A DNA stretch of 64,000 bases from Zanthoxylum bungeanum (lineage: Eukaryota; Streptophyta; Magnoliopsida; Sapindales; Rutaceae): assembly GCA_019454045.1 (NCBI GenBank), contig SKCR01033653.1, positions 1 through 64,000 on the forward strand, given 5' to 3'. The notes under the pieces were generated by a model. That model worked only from the letters and a program-made list of their open reading frames with translations. It did no database searches and was not told the origin of the DNA. The stretch's first letter is position 1, and each line of letters opens with the position of its first letter. The position numbers were made by a program, and so were the translations under genes. Below, piece after piece: positions 36,472 to 48,499 of this stretch.

Positions 36472-37762
36472 ATGGAACACTACTGGGAGATTGAGAGATT
36501 ACGAACTTTACAAGAAGATGCACCCCACATCCGGGAGCAACAGACCGGTTTTCTGAGGCCTGTTGTCCAGCCCAACAATTATTACTGGATGCCAGAACCA
36601 AGCAATACTCTATTTGCTCAACAGAACGAGATGGGGAGATGTATGATATGTGATGGTAACCACCCGAGCAATCAATGTATATACCGTTCAGAGTGGCAGA
36701 ATTATTGGAATCAGTCATGGTACGAAGAACCATCACATTTCATATAACCATATTTTCCATCTTATCCACCACCCACCTACAATGATCTTCATCAACAATC
36801 AGAACAATCATAAAAAGATCAGATGATTGACATGATCAAAAATGTGTTCAAGAAACGAGAAGAAAAGATGGATACAATGCTTGAAACATTCCAGAATCAA
36901 CTCGAAAGCATTCAGAGTCAAACAGAATCCATACAGAGAATGACAGATCAGATCAGACAATTAACAGAAAACCAGAACTACATACCTCAAGAACCAGTTC
37001 CAGATGACACTGATGAAGCCTTCGAATACCAATCAGTTCATAATGACACTTCAACAAAGGAGGAGGCTGAGCAATATCAACAACCAGAGGTATCAGTTCA
37101 GGAGCCCGAACCGGCAAAGTCTCGATTTGATTTCTATTATTCAGATTCTGACGAGGATAAGCTGAACTGTTTGTACCAACTGCACCAACAATTGAGGATG
37201 AATTCTGTGTCCTCAAAATGAAGATCTTGGAGATTGTTTTGCAATAATGTTTGAAGAAGATCTACCTGAACCAATCATTTCACTCATATTAGAGGATGAA
37301 GACCTAAAATCTGACATTTCTTTTCATCCAGAGGTTGATAATTTTGAAGCATGTATTTCACAGATGACAGATGAAGAGCTGAATATGGAAATTTTAAAAT
37401 ACATCTGTGAAGAAAAGATGGAGCAAGAAGCAGAGCAAATGGAGGAGCAAATGTCTGACCTTAATAAAGATCCAGAGCATTCAGGAGAAACATCGCTGTT
37501 TTGGGGAGTACAAATCAAAGATATCGCCTAGAAGCTTGACAGAATGGAATTTCCATTCCAAGTCAAACATCATACGAGACCTCCTGATTTTCTTTCTTTC
37601 TTTGCAGGAACCACTGGAACAACAAGGAGTAAAAAGGTGGCACGAGCACTGAATGAGACAAAACTATTTTTGCCACTTTACCGTTGGAAGAGACCTTTCA
37701 AAAGCAACGCTCACTGGATTGTCTTTAATCGGACATCCAAAACGACATTGAAACCTCCTTAA
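36472..37762 (+). pseudogene. Gag-like gene of the Athila-like element, broken copy
   Basis: Same protein as the intact frame at 57036-58289. It starts MEHYWEIERLRTLQEDAPHI and has the zinc knuckle CMICDGNHPSNQC near residues 58-70. A stop follows at about 36746 (after EEPSHFI), where the intact copy reads on. Further pieces are at 36823-37221 (coiled coil with QIRQLTENQNYIPQEP), 37247-37531 (acidic, ending DIA then stop) and 37544-37762 (KSNAHWIVFNRTSKTTLKPP end). At least one deletion, two stops and one frameshift separate it from the intact version. A TTTTCAGG acceptor-like site precedes the start. Confidence 0.8.
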
Positions 37763-37894
37763 CATATGAATTTTAGTCACGTCTGGCTGAAGATGAAAAA
37801 TTTAGCGCTAGCAGGGAGGGAACCTATACAATTTGTTGTAATTTGTTTTTCATATTTTGTGTGAACTTTTTAATTTTGTGTGTTAGTTTTGCAG

Positions 37895-39120
37895 GAAAAA
37901 TAAAAACGGAATTTTTCAGGACAAAGCAAGCCAGTGCAAGCGGGATTGTTACAAAATAAAAATTTGACAAAATCACGAAGATACAAAGTCAATCCAGAAG
38001 AGACGGCCGAGTAAGGAGTCAGCTCTTGGGAGGCGTCCCTATGGATTTATCCGTCGCAAGACATGGTTTTGCCAAAAAAAAAAAAATCTTAGCGTCGCGA
38101 CGCCATGCAAACTTCAGCGTCGCGACACTGGATCGATTGCAGGCCAAAAACAGCAGCCGCCGAGAACAGAACCCATTTCCCTCACAGATCTCACCATTCT
38201 CACTCAACTCACAACCACCACAGTCGAGCCTTCATCCCCACCGTGAACCAAATCATCCAACCAAGACCCATCATCATCTCGACACATCTAGCCCTCATCG
38301 CCCAAACCGCAACCACTCACGACCGAACAACCGCGAGCCACCCTTGCCGAAATCGAGATCTACCACTGAAACCAGAAACCAAGATTCACCCAATCCGAGA
38401 GCCATCGCCGAGTATTAGTCGCCACCGTCGAGACCGAAACCATCTTCATCCTTGCTGACACCTTCATCACCGTAACTAAGCCATTCCTTCACCGAGTCAC
38501 AGTCGAGACACTCACCACCGAGAACCAACAGAGCCGAGACCCACCAGCCACCATCAAACCGAGATCCACATTGCTGAGACCGAATCAACCCACAACCGCA
38601 TCAACACCACCGTGAGTCGCCCTTGCCGAACCACATCTGCCATAAGCCACTGACCACCGCTGATTCAACCCACTGCCGAAACCCAACCCACAACCAAAAC
38701 CGAGAAGCAGCAAATCAACCCAAGTCCAAGCCGATCCGTATCCTCCATTGCCAAATTTGGAATTGACGGTAAAATTGATAAAAAAAAAATTTGATTTGGT
38801 AAAATTGATTTGGTGGATTGATAATTCTGTTTTGTGATTTGGTGTTGTGAGGAGTAGATTGAGATAGTGAAGTGTTGTTGATTGATTATTTGATTCGTAG
38901 TCGTGGGGGCGAAGAGTTGAATTGAGGTGTTTGTGGCATTTAATAGATTTAGGTTGTGTTGGATAATCAGAAATTCAGGGGAGACTCTGCCAGATTTTTC
39001 TGAAAAATACCGAAGTTGGGCATTGTGTATTGATAATTTTTAGGGTGAATTTTGGGGAAATTTTGAGTTTTTAGAGGTGATTCTGCCAAAATTTTTACTA
39101 AAAAAAAAATGGTCAAATAG
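37895..39120 (+). other. Cargo segment of the plus copy (unidentified)
   Basis: Lies between two blocks shared with the minus copies: upstream TGTGTTAGTTTTGCAGG ending 37895, downstream CGATCGTGGTAAGA at 39121-39134. In the minus copies the same slot holds the LOG-like gene; here the sequence is unrelated. The first 850 bases are C/A-rich with many CCGAGAC-like pieces and two GCGTCGCGAC motifs (38092-38103 perfect, 38117-38128 one mismatch). Overlapping open frames (38026-38418, 38105-38458) look like composition artefacts. The last 350 bases are AT-rich with two similar ATTCTGCCA/CTCTGCCAGATTTTT pieces. I cannot name a source gene. Confidence 0.6.
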
Positions 39121-39754
39121 CGATCGTGGTAAGAATCGTAATTTGGACATAAATCTTAATCGGTAATTTTTCCTGTGAAATTTCAGTTAACCAGGTATTA
39201 TCGTCTAAACTCTTCCACTTTTTAAGACATTGGGGACAATGTCTCATTTAGGTTTGGGGGAGGGAATTAGTTGATCAGTACCTTGTTTTTAGTTTATTTT
39301 AGTTGATCAATACCTTGTTTTTAGTTTGTGTGTTATTTTAGTTTGTGTGTTATTTTTATTTTTAGTCCAAAATTTTTCGAAAAATACAAAAAAATTGAAA
39401 AATTTTCAAAAATTACAAAAATATTTTGTGTTTTTTTTTTTTTTTTTATGTTTTTGTGTTTTGACTAAAAAGGTGAAATTGGTGAGAGGTAGCTGAGTAA
39501 GGAGTTCCCACTCCTGATACGTTTATTTCGGAACAAGTTAATTTTTATTTATTTCATTTTAAATTATTTAATTTGTAAATTCTCCTTAAGACTGACTAAA
39601 ATGGATCTTCATATGCTCAGTTGGCAGGTATTATCAATATGCATAGTAACATACAGACATGAGCTAAAATTGAAAAGTTTGTAATATTCAGTGCTCTAGT
39701 TTAATTGGAGGAAGCATCTTAAAAAATGATGGAGTAAAAAAAAAAAAAAAAAAC

Positions 39755-39983
39755 GTCCGAGATCCGAGTTATTAAGTCTGTAAGAGTGAATTAACACCTA
39801 GTGCCCTAAAACCAACTGATTTGGGAGTCACTGGCCCAAAGCTCGCTACATGGATCAAAGATGCTGTAAAAATATATATATCTGAAGTCTGAGTAATTAA
39901 GTTCGTAGGGGTGTCTTAATACCTGGTGCCCTAAAGCCAACTGGTTTGGGAGCCACCGACCTAAAGCTCGTTACATAGATGGA
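39755..39983 (+). repeat. Duplicated ~105-bp noncoding module
   Basis: Two similar units (39755-39859 and 39880-39983). Each contains GAGTTATTAAGT or GAGTAATTAAGT, then GTGCCCTAAA, CCAACTG, TTTGGGAG, CTAAAGCTCG-type and TACAT blocks, separated by an A/T-rich spacer. Both units are kept in each minus copy (55100-55327 and 60981-61207). No coding frame spans them. Confidence 0.75.
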
Positions 39984-40530
39984 AGGTATTGTATATAAAT
40001 AAAAAATAGAGAAAAATCAGAGAAATCAGAAAAATTATTCCATTGCTACAAAAAGGTGTGAAATCTGATAGAACTTTAGGACAAAAATATTACTCTCTTA
40101 TCAACTGCATTTATGACTGTTGTGGGCAAAAATAAGTTGATTAATATTTTATTAGATGTGTATATGGAGAATGGTAAAAATAATCGGAGAATTTACTTAT
40201 TCGGTAATTTAGAAAGAAACAAAACAACTAGTAACTTAGAGTAGAAGTTTCACCTGATTAGTCACTAACTTCTTTATTCTCTTTTCGCTTGTCTTTTTGC
40301 TTTTGTGTGTATTAGTTTTATTACCTTTTTACTTTTGTAAAAATGTTTGTGGGTATCATTGCTGTAAACCCTCACGAGACTACAACTCATCCACTAGGGA
40401 CACCTAGGGGTTAAAGGCTTGTTGCATATGCTAAATGCAACCGTGATCCCTACGAAAGTGGCTTAGTTAAATTTTAAAGATGTTTATGTTATTTTTATTT
40501 TATGTTTTGCTCGAGGACTAGCAAAATGTT

Positions 40531-40543
40531 AGGTTTGGGGGTG
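40531..40543 (+). other. Polypurine tract of the plus copy
   Basis: AGGTTTGGGGGTG directly before the 3' LTR. A second similar tract, GGTTTGGGGGAGGG, occurs near 39251 after ATTGGGGACAATGTC, in the conserved 3' region. About 90-120 bases upstream of the LTR is a conserved small hairpin (40422-40440). Confidence 0.75.
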
Positions 40544-42480
40544 TGATGAGTGGTATTATATCACTATTTCCCACTCATTTAGCCTTATATTTTGTATAGT
40601 TTCTTGAGTCTTGTGAATATTTTGATGTGTTTTGTGTTATTTTGTAGATAAATAAAGTTTCAGGACATTCTGGAGGTGATTTGGAGCAAAACTGTGAAAT
40701 TGGCAAAAAAGGGCATTTTGGTAAATTGTCCGCGTCGCGACGCCAAAACCTTCCGCGTCGCGACGCCTAACGTGCACCAGAGCTGCTAACGTGCGCCGGG
40801 TCAACAGGTCAGAATTTGAGAAGTTTGACTTTGCTAAAATACGCCGTGACACGTGTCACCATCATAACCGATATGCTAACATGCGTCGTGCCACGTGTCG
40901 CAATCCTACGGTGCCGAAAATTGATCTCAGCCGCATTGCCACGTCAGCGCCACGTCAGCATAATAATTGAGCTCTTAGCCGCCTTGCCACGTGTCGCCTT
41001 ATCCTCTTAGCCGCCTCGCAACGTGTCAAGCCCTCAGCGTGCCACGCCAACTGTTCCAACTTAGCGACGCCATAGGTCTTGGCGTCGCGACGCTGGAAGC
41101 TTACCCGCGTCTATAAATTCAGCTTCGAATTTCAGAATTCAGTGTACCTTCCTCTCTCTTCAATTCTTTCTAAAGAGAGAGTTTCTCTCTCTAGATTCTT
41201 TAGTTTTTTTTTTTTTTCAACTTTTAGTTTTGTAAATAATTTTAATTATGTTTTGTAATAATAGTAATTTAATTTTTACTTTTTACTATTTACAGTTTTT
41301 ACTATTCACTATGAATAGGTAACTTCCCCCAGCTAGGGTGAAAGGTAATTCTTTTATTGTTACTATTTAGATTAATCTCCCTTTAAAACAATATATTCAC
41401 TATTTAAAATACTGACTTAAAAAGGATACCGCTATATTGGCCGGTTGGTAATTTAATTTTAATCTGGTTTAAACCTGACTAATAAAGGATACCGCCAGAT
41501 TGGTCGGTTGGTAATTTAATTTTGGTTACGCCTTTATGGCTGGTTGGACTTAATTTGACTTAATCAGGATACCGCCAGATTGGTCGGTTGGTAATATTAT
41601 CACGAGTTTATATATTTTTTATGGGAGATATCTAAATTAGTAGTAGTAAAAGTAATTCCTTTTACCTTAGCATTTTATTGTTATTTTTACTTTTCAGCAT
41701 TTTTACTTTATGTCTTTTACTTTTATGTTTTTACTAGCCCTAGTTATGTGTTAGTTATCTGGGGTTGTGATGACTTTTAATATCACCGGTTTATAAGGGG
41801 TTATTTTATAGTTTGGGTAATTTAAAGGTTTACTTATTAAGTCTTAATCTTAATGCTTCTTGTTGTCTGATCACCAATAAGATTGATCTGGTAAATCTAA
41901 AATGAACTAGACATAGGGATTTTAGGTTTCAGCCTTAGACTCAATAGTCCACGATCTTCCTTGAGGATAGATAACCCTTTAATAGATTTCCTTACAGGAT
42001 AGGAATATACTTGTCGGGCGGGGGTAGCCATAATTGGAACTTAAACTTAATGAATCCAGATAATTTGGTTGACATAGACATATGGTTCAATTGAGTTAAA
42101 CTGGGTATTTGTGTCTGACCATCGACATAGGCTTTTGCATAATTTAGTGTTCCAGGTTAGTAAACTGATTTATTACACAAACATAAAATAACCACTTCAT
42201 CTTTTAAAAGATATTAGAAGGATTCACAACCCTAGATCTTTGTGTCTTTTGTTATTTTCCTTAGTATTTTCTTTTGTCTTTTTATTTATTTATTTATTTT
42301 TTAAAACCACTTTCAACCAATCAAACAATCATTCTCTTCTCCATTTAATTAGATATTTGTAATTAAATAGATTCAATAATTAATAACAACAGTAGGAATT
42401 AAGTCCTCGTGGGATCGATATTTTTATACTACTTGAATGATACGTGCGCTTGCGTTATACGTGTGTGTTTACGCCGGTCA
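40544..42480 (+). repeat. 3' LTR, Athila-like plus copy
   Basis: 1937 bp, nearly identical to the 5' LTR but with small indels, a shorter GCCACGTCA array and CG palindromes at 40732-40743, 40755-40766 and 41082-41093. It is followed by the CCCTC duplication. Confidence 0.92.
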
Positions 42481-42485
42481 CCCTC

Positions 42486-45050
42486 AAGGTCCATCTCTGC
42501 TGCTGTTTATCGAGGGTTGGGAGGGTGGGGATCGATCTTGACGCCTTTCTGGCGGTGATAATCTTATCCACTACCTATGTTGTAATTGCGTGTTCTGTTC
42601 GTCTATAAGTGTGAGACTCTCATATTTGCTAGTTCCCGCTCCCACACTAAGATACTCCCACTAGGTACTATCTGAGTTGTCTCATTTTTCAACTTCACTC
42701 TTGATTCGCTATCCGACTATCGATTATACTATCCCTTATCATAAGCCTTCTCTAGAATTATACTCTCTAAACACTTCATCATTTTGCTTTTATATCCCTT
42801 TCTACTAGTCTCTATTATTTGACCTTCTTAAGTCTTTATTCTTTCTCAAAATCCTGCTATACTCTATATGTTATTTTTCCTTACGAAGTCTATCGAGCTA
42901 CTTAAATTTTTCTTCTCTCTTAGTTTTTTGAACTCCTTATATCCTTACTTTTCAAAAAACTCTATCAACTTCAATTACTTAAGTCATCTTTTACAGAATC
43001 TTAGTTCATGTACTACTCTTTACCTAGTCTTTTTCTTCTCACCACCATGAGACTCTTTATAAATTTTCACTATGTTCCTGAGAATCATTCTCTCTGATCT
43101 CTTTGTACTTCTAAGTTTTTAATTCTTTACGGGCTCCTTAATTCAACGATGGTTTTTAGATTTAGTTTAACCTATTGTAACTTCAAACTATTCTATCTCA
43201 GACTTCTTATCTATAATTCATTGGACTCATTGATTTAGCTGTCTAACTATCTTACAATTACTCTTCCTTACTGGTTCTTTTCTTTACCGGGCTCTAAATT
43301 GAGAATGGATACATGCTCACATGTCTGGTTCTGTGTCTATATGCTTACTAAAATCAAAGTTTACGGAAGGAAAGGTTCTTATTCATTCTGCAGGAAAATG
43401 GATCGACTACTCCATGTCTTGGGTCCCACAACTATTATCAACTTTATATACTACTATCTCCTCATTATGTTATCTTTATGCCTGAATGTACTGAATTTCC
43501 TTGTTACTTCTATTTTCCTTCTTAATGTTTTCAGTTCCTATCTCATTGGTGCTACGACATACTACTGAGGCTAGTGATGTTTTGTTCTTCTGGCTATTTC
43601 CTAGATCTCTGCTTTCAGCTCTCTGCTATAGTCGCAGCTATGGCATCTTGTTCTACTGTCCATACTAATGCCTTTGTCACTTTAACTATCTCCAACCTCT
43701 CAAGTCTATCCTGGTATACTTTCATGGATTTCTATTGACTTGGGCTGATATATAGGTTCTGATAAAGTTGATATATTCTGTAGACTTCTACTAGTCTTGC
43801 AAGCCTCACGCGGTCTTGTCCCGATCTTTGGGCTATATTGGGTTTTCTTCTTTGTATCCTTGAAGACTTCCTTAATCCTTTTTCTGGGTAATCTACCTTT
43901 CTAGGTCTTTCCATTTCTGAACTCTCGTCGGGTTTCTTACGGTCACCTATATGCTGCTAGGGCTAGGGCAAAAATCTTATGCCTCTATGAGTTTCAGTAT
44001 CCTTGTTCTGGTATTTTGTGTCCTGATAGAGTTTTCTTATGTAAGGTAGGTATGAGCTAGCCTCCATCAGGATAGCTTCCTTGATTGGCATCACGGAGGG
44101 GTAATGATCTTGATAGGTTGGGCCTTATCTATTAGATTCCTTGGTTAGGACAACTGATCAATTTTCTGATGTCATTCATCTTATTTTTCTGCGGACCTGG
44201 GTTTGGGGAATCTAGAATCTCTGAATTGTCATGGCATCTCACATCTATTAGTAGTCTATATGATTATTTCTGATTTCTTGCTTATTCTGCCTTATGGCTA
44301 CCCTTGGTCATTCGGGGAACTCGCTATCTATATAAGGCACTTGAGGCTCTTAAATCTATTTGAAAGAAATTTCAGAGGAGTGAAGGAATCTTACGTCTAC
44401 TAGGAACTTTAATACTTGCTCGAGATCTTTCTATTCTCGTTACTACTATAGATTCTAGTATTTCTTTATCGATCTGATTATGTATCTCTACCTCTTCCTA
44501 CATTTGGTTGTTTTAGCATCCTCGCATCTTTCTTTACTACTATAAGTTTTGTTACAACCTTATTTATCTGTTTCTGCTTCTTTATCTCTTATTAACTCTG
44601 ATTACGTGAACCTCTACTACATGTTCTTTTGATCATCTATCTATCCCCTCATACTTTTCTTTCTAGCTTTCTCTTTCTCTTCCTACTTTCCTGGGTAGGT
44701 ATCATTTGAACTTTACCATTTCTCATTGTTTCCTTACTTTTCTTATCCCCGACTGGTTAACTAACTATGCATACTTCCTACTTCTTATAGCTTTTTCTTC
44801 CCACTCTCTGGGTAGCTTTTCTTAGAATCTTACTGTCTGGTTTCCTATCTCGTTTATACTTCTGGTAATGGGTCAGAATAACTTCAGGAAAATTCTTAAT
44901 GTGGATCTAGAGTATAGTTGTTTTCGTAAGGAACATTATTCGAATAATCTGGGAAAGCTTACTAACCTGTCTATGGAACTTGAGGACGTACTCGAGGATC
45001 AGATATTGGAGAGGTAGTGCCTCGCATATGAGTATGGATTAATTTATTTT
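42486..45050 (-). other. Probable Gypsy host interior, right piece
   Basis: Joins the sequence cut at 34350 by the Athila-like insertion. It is strongly T-rich on the plus strand. No domain could be recognised: the frames at 42868-43050, 43299-43568 and 44203-44403 are short and hydrophobic by composition, and the 43732-43914 minus frame (basic, SSRIQRRKPNIAQRS) is unsupported. I place the right limit near 45050, where the base composition changes; no LTR end is seen there. Confidence 0.35.
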
Positions 45051-47399
45051 TTTTCTTTTAAAGAAAAAATCTATCATTTATTTCATGAATACACGCCACA
45101 ATTTATATCATTTGCGAAGACAAAATTTAAGATAGCTATCATTATTTCTACTTTATAAGGTTTATTACTATTTTTTGGGATAAATTTGACTTTTTTCATT
45201 TCGTTTTAACCTATTGAAAATATCAACTCATCTCTATTTATTGTCATGGGCGACTATTATCCTCGGGCTCAATTTATTTTACATTTTGAGACACATGACC
45301 ATAGTATAATAATTATAATAAAAACTTTGGAACCTTTGCATTAGTTATTTTCTTTAAAAAAATAAATAGGGCAGTAGTCAGGACCATCCTGTTTACCATT
45401 AAAAAAAATCCTGGTAAATGAGGCCACATATTAGGGAAAATGAGGGCACCGTTGATAAAATTATTCATCAAACTTTTTACTTTCTCAACAATAAATAGGG
45501 ATGGATAATGGATGGATGTTTTCAATAAATTTGGAGTTAAATACATTAATTTTTTTTTTCTTTTTGGAATTGTTGGAATATCATCAAATCATTCATTTCG
45601 TGCTTAAACAGAGCAGATAAAATCTCTGACTGTTCCAAGTTCTTACAAAAAACATATTTCCTAAATTTAAACCCAGGATCTCACTTTGAGATCCTGAAAC
45701 CTACACCGTAAAATCATGCCTATTTTGAGAAATATATTCAATACATTTAGAGGTAAATATAAATTACTTTTTTTTTTTTGGCTTTTAAAAAAAAATAAAA
45801 GATCGGTCTTACTCTCAGGATTTCTTGAGTCAACCGCTTTTCATTGTTGTTGGTAAATTAATATTTACATGTAAAATGACTATTCAAATGGAATACTAAT
45901 TAATATAAAATCTACCAAAAATAGACTAAATTTCTAATAACTTGTCCTACGCATGAAGAGAGAGTAAAATATGTAGGAAGTCAAAAACCTAATGAAGAAA
46001 GCATGTTTATTGATAATATAATCTATTTTATAATATAAGCTATTTTATATATATTATAATGAGAATATAAACTTATAAGTTTCCCAAAATTTACGTCAAA
46101 CGGTTTATTATTATTTGTGTTAAATCTTATATTGTTTGACTTATATAATTTGTGTTAAATCTTATATTGTAATATATATATATATATATATATTGCCTAG
46201 GTAGCTATGAAAAAGAATAAGCAATATTTTCAAACAATAGCTACCAAAAATGTTATAAAATACTTTAAAATTTTAACAGCCGGCCTTTAGCAATCGAACA
46301 TATTGGTAACATTAAATACCCATCTCCAACCGAGCTTCCATTTCAAGCAAACATCACAAATGGAGTAAAATATAGACTCTAATCGAGCTTCAAATCTTAA
46401 TGCTAAAATTGAATTTGCTATAATGTTGGGCAAATTTTGGACAACGCTATAATTTTGGTTCAGGAGTTAATTTTTTTTTTAAATACCTAGAATTTAACTT
46501 AATTACATTTTTTATTTTTATTCAATAAAATTTATTTTACATTATATCTCTTTTATTATTTAAAAGATTTGTTTAAACAAAATCTTATCCATGTTCAATC
46601 AAATTTATTTCAAATATATCCCTTATATATAAATAGTTGTGTTAAGTTTAAATTAATATTTATAATAAATTAAAATAAATAAATAATATAAAAAGTATGC
46701 TAATTTTTTAATCAAAAATCACTAATTTTAAATATTAAAATTAAAAACAAAAATAAAAAATCAAAATATATTATTGTAATATTATGTGAATTAAGGGGTG
46801 AAATATTAATTATTGAGAAACAATAAAATATGAAATATTATAGGGAATATTCATTTTGGTGTAATATTTGGAATAATGGGTTGGAGTTAATTGGAAAAGA
46901 TCATTTGTGTAAAAGTTACACCATTTTAGTGTAGAAGTTACACAAAAATGAGTTTTTGGATTGGAGATGATTAAGGTTCTGTTTAGTATAATTTTTTAAT
47001 TGAGTTTTTTAAGTATAGCTTTTATTAATAGAGATTTTATAAGTAGTAATTTTATGAAATAAATTTAGTTATTAGCTAGGTTGTGAATGTAAGTTTTTAT
47101 TTTAAAAATTATAAAATTTTGTTAATAGATAAATTTTTTTAAAGATATGTTTTGAAACGAATAAAATATGATTGTGAAAAAAAATAAGGGTATTTTAAAT
47201 AACTTTAACTCTTAAAAAAATTTTCTTCAACAACATAAAAAACGGAAAATAACTTTTGGTATTAAAATATACTTTTAACCAGTAGAAATGCCATATTAAA
47301 CCGGCAATGTTCGTAGCTAGTGCATACTGAAGTTATGGAATTTGGATCTTATTTCGAGTTAAGCTGTTTTAAATTTTTTATTTACAGCTGTTTTTCATT
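45051..47399. other. AT-rich intergenic DNA
   Basis: No gene found. It is very AT-rich, with homopolymer runs, a TA run near 46172-46193 preceded by a direct repeat of TTTGTGTTAAATCTTATATTG (near 46115 and 46148), and a similar pair GTTACACCATTTTAGTGTAG and AGTTACACAAAAATG near 46915-46950. Confidence 0.5.
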
Positions 47400-48199
47400 T
47401 CAGGGGTAATTCGGGAAAAATCACTCATCGAATAAACCTCCACCAAGCAATGAATTTGTTTGGTTAGTTGGTAAATAAATCAAACTTGGTAAAAGATAGA
47501 AACAACAGACAAGACAAAGGATTTATCATAGTTCGGCGGAATGGATCCAACCTACGTCCACTGGGGTAAGAGAATAAAATCTTTATTAGGAGCTCGGGTC
47601 TGACTGACATGCTCTATCTCTCGCTTACACTTAAGATTTTTACTTTATTTTTTACAAGTTATGTGTGAAACAATTTAGTCAATCCTTTACAATGAGTTTT
47701 CAACACCTTTATATAGTGCGCTTAAAACCACTATTTCGCCAACTCGTGACGTTAGCCACGTTACCAATTCATTATTGCTAGGCTCTCTTCCCCAATCAAC
47801 CTACAAGTAGTAGCTCTGCCGCCTGACATAGCCACTCTCTGGCATCTGAACCTCATTAATTCACCCTTCTTTTGGTAACTACTACACACTCTGCCCATGT
47901 GTCAACCTGTATGCCAACAACTCACGCGGTTTGCGTGTGTCAGTCAATAAGCCTAAAACTTCAGTTTAGGGCTTATGTCGTAAATTTAAGAACATAATGC
48001 TGCAACCTCGACCCATATCATGGGGTCGGTCCATCGAAACAAGTAAAGTCGTTTCTTGCATCTACTAACAGGTCGGGTCGGTAGAATAACCTTCACTTCC
48101 CCCCACCTTCTCTTCAAAAGGGTCAAGTCGACATTAAGCTTCTCAGCCGCTTCAGTTACGGGCATGTAGGAACATTGAGAAATAATTTCTCTTGATGAC
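47400..48199. repeat. LTR-like fragment
   Basis: Contains AGTTCGGCGGAATGGATCCA then CCTACGTCCACTGGGG (47530-47566), a text common in plant LTRs (the usual form reads GTTCGGC, then CTACGTCCACGG). TTTATATAGTGCG follows near 47710. No primer site, LTR end or target duplication was found, so the element type is open. Confidence 0.4.
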
Positions 48200-48202
48200 T
48201 TA

Positions 48203-48412
48203 TGATTTTCGATTTTCTTCTAGCTTGTTTCTTTTTGAGTGATCACCTTCCTCAGGTGTATGTGATTGTGTCTCTTCTGGCTTACTCCAAATCTCCTTCA
48301 TATCAAAGCTAAAACCGACATCCTCTTCGGGTCGTTCTTCAAAGACAGTTGATTCTGATCCACTGGTCGGGTCAGGCTTCTCCGAGCCTGAACCCTCATC
48401 CTTGCAAAGATC
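48203..48412 (-). pseudogene. Unrecognised acidic open stretch, 70 codons without a start
   Basis: On the minus strand this reads without a stop from 48412 to the stop at 48200-48202. The peptide is rich in Glu, Asp and Ser: a PDPTSGSESTVFEERPEEDV part near residues 12-31, then GFSFDMKEIWSKPEETQ, ending HSKRNKLEENRKS. A stop lies just upstream (48413-48415) with similar acidic text beyond it, so it may be a broken exon or element gene. I do not recognise the family. Confidence 0.3.
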
Positions 48413-48499
48413 TTAGGCCTCATCTTGACAAGTGAAATCCCCTTAACACCCTTTTTCATATTTCAAATCTTTTCGAGTTCGAAAATCAACATCAATAGT

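Larger units (their letters stand above)
34356..42480 (+). mobile_element. Non-autonomous Athila-like LTR retrotransposon (plus copy)
   Basis: A complete element flanked by perfect CCCTC duplications (34351-34355, 42481-42485). LTRs are 34356-36335 and 40544-42480, from TGATGAGTGG to CGCCGGTCA. A tRNA-Asp-type primer site lies at 36342 and a purine tract (GGTTTGGGGGTG) directly before the 3' LTR. The interior (about 4.2 kb) has a broken Gag-like gene, a 1.2-kb unrecognised segment and a conserved noncoding 3' region; there is no protease, RT, RNase H or integrase. It must have moved with enzymes from another element. Minus-strand tandem relatives lie at 52536-64000. Confidence 0.9.

Noticed and set aside
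38026..38458. Overlapping Pro/His/Arg-rich frames as a host gene
   Set aside because: They come from C/A-rich composition; two frames are open at once over the same bases, no domain is recognised and the start lies in an A run.
34356..42480. The Athila-like element as an autonomous element with hidden polymerase
   Set aside because: The interior is only about 4.2 kb, and no reverse transcriptase, RNase H, integrase or protease motif is found in any frame.
42868..44403. Hydrophobic frames (42868-43050, 43299-43568, 44203-44403) as genes
   Set aside because: The region is strongly T-rich, which gives Leu/Phe/Tyr-rich frames by chance; none has a signal peptide, a domain or neighbours that support it.
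46172..46193. TA run as an origin or promoter
   Set aside because: It is a simple microsatellite in AT-rich DNA; nothing else supports a function.
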